64,000 nt of DNA from Terasakiella magnetica (lineage in GTDB: Bacteria; Pseudomonadota; Alphaproteobacteria; Rhodospirillales; Magnetospirillaceae), in contig CACVCF010000135.1 in NCBI GenBank assembly GCA_902729415.1, positions 1 through 64,000 on the forward strand, given 5' to 3'. A program made the position numbers and the translations under genes. Below, piece after piece: positions 62,128 through 64,000 of this stretch. Positions within the stretch are counted from its first letter, which is position 1; every line of letters begins with the position of its first letter. The notes below the pieces were generated by a model. It was not told the origin of the DNA. It worked only from the letters and a program-made list of their open reading frames with translations, and ran no database searches.

Positions 62128-62283
62128 GGATGCATTTGCTCTATCGGATCAATGCCTCCCGGCATGAAGATTGATGCCTGATTTATTTAAATTAAGATGG
62201 GCCGCAGCAGGGAGAGCCACCTTGAAAGCAACTGCTCAGGATTGTCGGCCCGCCACCCAGCCCCTGATGGAGATTTCCAGCCG

Positions 62284-62757
62284 ATGATCAGAATGCTGGT
62301 GGTCGGAATGCTGGCTATGGTGCTGCCCGCCGTGGCCCAGGCCTCGGAAGCGCGATTGTGGATTGTCACACCGGCTCCGGGGGGGAACCTCTCCGACTGT
62401 CCTGAACGGGCTACTGCGGCATTCCTGGCGCGATCTGAGGAGGCGCGATTAGTGACCTCGGAAGCTACGGTGCGCTGGGAAGGGGGGCGCTTCCCACTTC
62501 GGGGGGAGGCCGCAAGCCAGGAGGACCGCATGCGGATGTGGGACAACTGCTTCGTTCTGGAGGCCGATGGCCGGGTCATCGTCGCCGGTGCCACTCTCGT
62601 CCCCTATTCGGCGCGGCTGCTGCGCTTTCCTGTCCTGCAGGTCTTGACCCGGCGGCAGGGAGATGCACTCGAATTTGAGCTGACTCCCGCATTTCCTGCC
62701 GCAAAATCATCGATTTCATCGGATGCTTGGCGAGAGTCCCTTTCCGGGCTGCGCTGA
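62284..62757 (+). CDS. Exported hypothetical protein
   Basis: A 157-residue protein with a signal peptide (MIRMLVVGMLAMVLPAVAQA). The mature part contains LWIVTPAPGGNLSDCPERATAAFLA, then TVRWEGGRFPLRG and MWDNCFVLEADGRVIVAGATLVPYSARLLRFPVLQVL. Two cysteines (in SDCPE and DNCFV) may pair. No named family recognised. It is divergent from the caspase gene and 51 bp upstream of the OmpA-like gene, so probably in an operon with it. Confidence 0.65.
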   Translation: MIRMLVVGMLAMVLPAVAQASEARLWIVTPAPGGNLSDCPERATAAFLARSEEARLVTSEATVRWEGGRFPLRGEAASQEDRMRMWDNCFVLEADGRVIVAGATLVPYSARLLRFPVLQVLTRRQGDALEFELTPAFPAAKSSISSDAWRESLSGLR

Positions 62758-62808
62758 GGCGATGGCCGACCTTTTACGGGGACGAGGTTGGAGAAATGGG
62801 AGAGTGAA

Positions 62809-63258
62809 ATGATGGTTACCAGACGCGACTTCCTGATTGGCTTATCGGCCGTATTGACGCTTTCCGGAGCGGAAGGTACCTGTGCCGCAGAGCCGGAATC
62901 GAGCCTTCCAGTCACCTTCCTTCTCAAGCTCTACTTCGATGATGATCAATTGACCATGAATCAGGCCGCCAAGTTGGAATTGGATCGCCGCATGGCCTTT
63001 TTAAAAGAGCGCTTGGCGGCCTCTGCCGAACCGATTGTTCTGGAAGGACATAGCGATGAACGCGGGTCGAGCGAATACAGCCTGGGGCTTGCCCAGCGCC
63101 GGGGCGATGCGGTCAAGAGCCAGCTTGTCGCCAACGGCATACCGCCCGAGCGCATCGTCGTGAAATCATTCGGCAAGGAGCGGCCCGTCGACCCCGGCCA
63201 CACCAAGGCGGCTTGGGCCAAAAATCGCAGGGTGGACCTGCTTCTTATTGTTCCATGA
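62809..63258 (+). CDS. OmpA-like (peptidoglycan-associating) protein with a Tat-type signal
   Basis: A 149-residue protein. The N-terminus has a twin-arginine motif TRRDFLIGLSA, then CAAEPESS. The OmpA C-terminal domain (about 50-149) has FDDDQLTMNQAAKLELDRRM, LEGHSDERGSSEYSLGLAQRRGDAVKSQLVANGI and FGKERPVDPGH...NRRVDLLL, the Pal/OmpA peptidoglycan-binding fold. A GGGAGA site supports ATG 62809. Predicted periplasmic and bound to cell wall. Confidence 0.88.
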   Translation: MMVTRRDFLIGLSAVLTLSGAEGTCAAEPESSLPVTFLLKLYFDDDQLTMNQAAKLELDRRMAFLKERLAASAEPIVLEGHSDERGSSEYSLGLAQRRGDAVKSQLVANGIPPERIVVKSFGKERPVDPGHTKAAWAKNRRVDLLLIVP

Positions 63259-63360
63259 GCGTTCGATTGTCCCGGCCAATGCGTCTTTGAAGCCATCACG
63301 GCCTTCTGATACCAAGTTTCGGTGATCGGAACCGATTCCCGAAGTCCTCAAGCGGCGGGC

Positions 63361-63377
63361 GGGATTCTCCGAATCCC
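63361..63377. repeat. Dispersed hairpin repeat, copy B
   Basis: GGGATTC-TCC-GAATCCC followed by TTGCCTCCCGCGCCACGA. Same loop and downstream flank as copy A at 28409. It lies in the 380-bp gap between the OmpA-like and RHS genes, which also contains the structures at 63421 and 63484. Confidence 0.6.
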
Positions 63378-63420
63378 TTGCCTCCCGCGCCACGAGGCGC
63401 GCGGCCGCCTTACAGGCCGA

Positions 63421-63455
63421 CCACGGCTCGATGTGTCGAGCTCATTGAGCCGTGG
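63421..63455. repeat. Cruciform/three-way-junction-like inverted repeat
   Basis: CCACGGCTC (63421-63429) and GAGCCGTGG (63447-63455) are perfect complements. The interval can also form CTCGA-TGTG-TCGAG (63427-63440) and CTC-ATT-GAG (63441-63449), giving a three-way junction on a CCACGG/CCGTGG base. Function unknown. Confidence 0.6.
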
Positions 63456-63483
63456 TATGAGATGCAGACCTCCATTCCCCACG

Positions 63484-63520
63484 CCCCCCAAACCATCTGA
63501 TCAGAGCCTTGGGGGGGGGG
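63484..63520. repeat. Hairpin with central palindrome and 10-G tract
   Basis: CCCCCCAA (63484-63491) pairs with TTGGGGGG (63509-63516); a perfect palindrome TCTGATCAGA lies between (63496-63505); the right arm is part of an uninterrupted run of ten G (63511-63520), 117 bp before the RHS start. Confidence 0.6.
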
Positions 63521-63637
63521 CGAGATGAACCACAAAATTGGGCTGATTGTGCCGTAATCTCGTCGCAAATAGCGGTCATGATCCCTCTCGGTCAGACGCG
63601 GAAGGCGCGTCCCCTTCCTTCGATCGTGGAGACTGCG

Positions 63638-64000
63638 ATGAAGTCCATTCTTCTTGCCGGCGTTGCCCTGCTGGCGGTGTCATTTGCCGCCAGCCCCGCT
63701 ATCGCCGATCTCAGCGTTTCCGACCGAGCACTGCGGATTACAGAGGTCGATCTCGCCTATTCGGGCGGCCTCGACCTTCGCATGGAGCGGATTTATCGTT
63801 CGGATTCGAGCCGCTCCGGTCTGTTTGGCCTCGGCTGGGGCAGCCGTTACGAAACCCGTCTGACGGTGGAGGCCGATGGCAGCATTGTCGTCCATGAGTG
63901 CGGCTGTGGTCCGGCGGTGACCTTTCGTCCCCTCCAGGGGCAACCCGGCCTATGGGAGGGGCGTAGCTGCGAGCATCAGCAAATCGAGCAAACATCCGGG
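63638..64000 (+). CDS. RHS-type protein, N-terminal part (truncated by window edge)
   Basis: An open frame from ATG 63638 through the last base of the window (121 codons, no stop). A signal peptide (MKSILLAGVALLAVSFAASPAIA) is followed by LSVSDRALRITEVDLAYSGGLDLRMERIYRSDSSRSGLFGLGWGSRYETRLTV, the DUF6531-type N-terminal region of RHS/YD-repeat proteins (R-x-Y-x-S, GLFGLGW). GGAGA precedes the ATG. Full RHS proteins often carry polymorphic toxins at the far end, which cannot be seen here. Confidence 0.85.
   Translation, partial: MKSILLAGVALLAVSFAASPAIADLSVSDRALRITEVDLAYSGGLDLRMERIYRSDSSRSGLFGLGWGSRYETRLTVEADGSIVVHECGCGPAVTFRPLQGQPGLWEGRSCEHQQIEQTSG

Noticed and set aside
1..64000. Search by eye for CRISPR arrays, tRNAs, rRNAs and insertion sequences
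   Set aside because: No regularly spaced repeats with unique spacers, no cloverleaf-like gene ends and no transposase frames were found; small RNAs cannot be excluded by reading alone.

Overview
The window is a 64 kb piece of a GC-rich chromosome. Gene content and order fit an alphaproteobacterium of the order Rhodospirillales, most likely a Magnetospirillum/Paramagnetospirillum-type organism. The supports are the split ATP synthase operon atpI-B-E-F'-F, the lptF-lptD-surA-pdxA-rsmA envelope cluster, an HldE fusion, GTP-type PEP carboxykinase, and a pyrB partner that is a catalytically degenerate dihydroorotase. The genus is an inference; no magnetosome genes were seen. No tRNA, rRNA, CRISPR array or insertion sequence was recognised.

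Layout. 1-9.3 kb: a NYN-domain protein, a TetR regulator, an OmpR-type response regulator with a 7TM-sensing histidine kinase, a divergent outer-membrane receptor barrel that appears to lack its plug domain, a cytidylate-kinase-like protein and a soluble chemotaxis receptor. 9.3-18.7 kb: a leftward envelope operon (lptF, lptD, surA, pdxA, rsmA) followed by a protein with an acidic tandem repeat and a small cysteine-rich protein coupled to it. 18.8-25.5 kb: mutY, dciA, a small membrane protein, a DsbA-like oxidoreductase and smc. 25.7-28.4 kb: the Fo part of ATP synthase with a promoter and a strong terminator. 28.5-35.1 kb: an FAD oxidase, a Sua5/TsaC protein, and a four-gene operon of two degenerate EAL-like proteins plus an ABC-2 exporter. 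35.2-43.0 kb: a phosphatase, hldE, queF-queG, an XRE regulator, a PCuAC copper chaperone and pckA. 43.1-51.1 kb: small housekeeping genes, pyrB with inactive pyrC, plsY, an MFS transporter and a SlyD-like isomerase. 51.2-57.9 kb: fabI-aroC-DUF4863, a CBS protein, a rhodanese, SppA and an SDR.

57.9-64.0 kb looks accessory. A leftward seven-gene run encodes an exported caspase-like protease, a cysteine-containing exported protein, a periplasmic DsbC/DsbG-like protein, an excisionase-type HTH protein, a divergent MraZ-like protein, a small helical protein and a lipoprotein. Divergent from it are an exported protein, a Tat-exported OmpA-like protein and the start of an RHS-type protein that runs off the right edge. 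This block is the best candidate for an undescribed system. All functional links inside it are inferred from gene order and export signals.

Starts were chosen from Shine-Dalgarno spacing, signal peptides, family N-termini and overlaps with upstream genes. TTG starts are inferred for pdxA, smc and the ABC ATPase.
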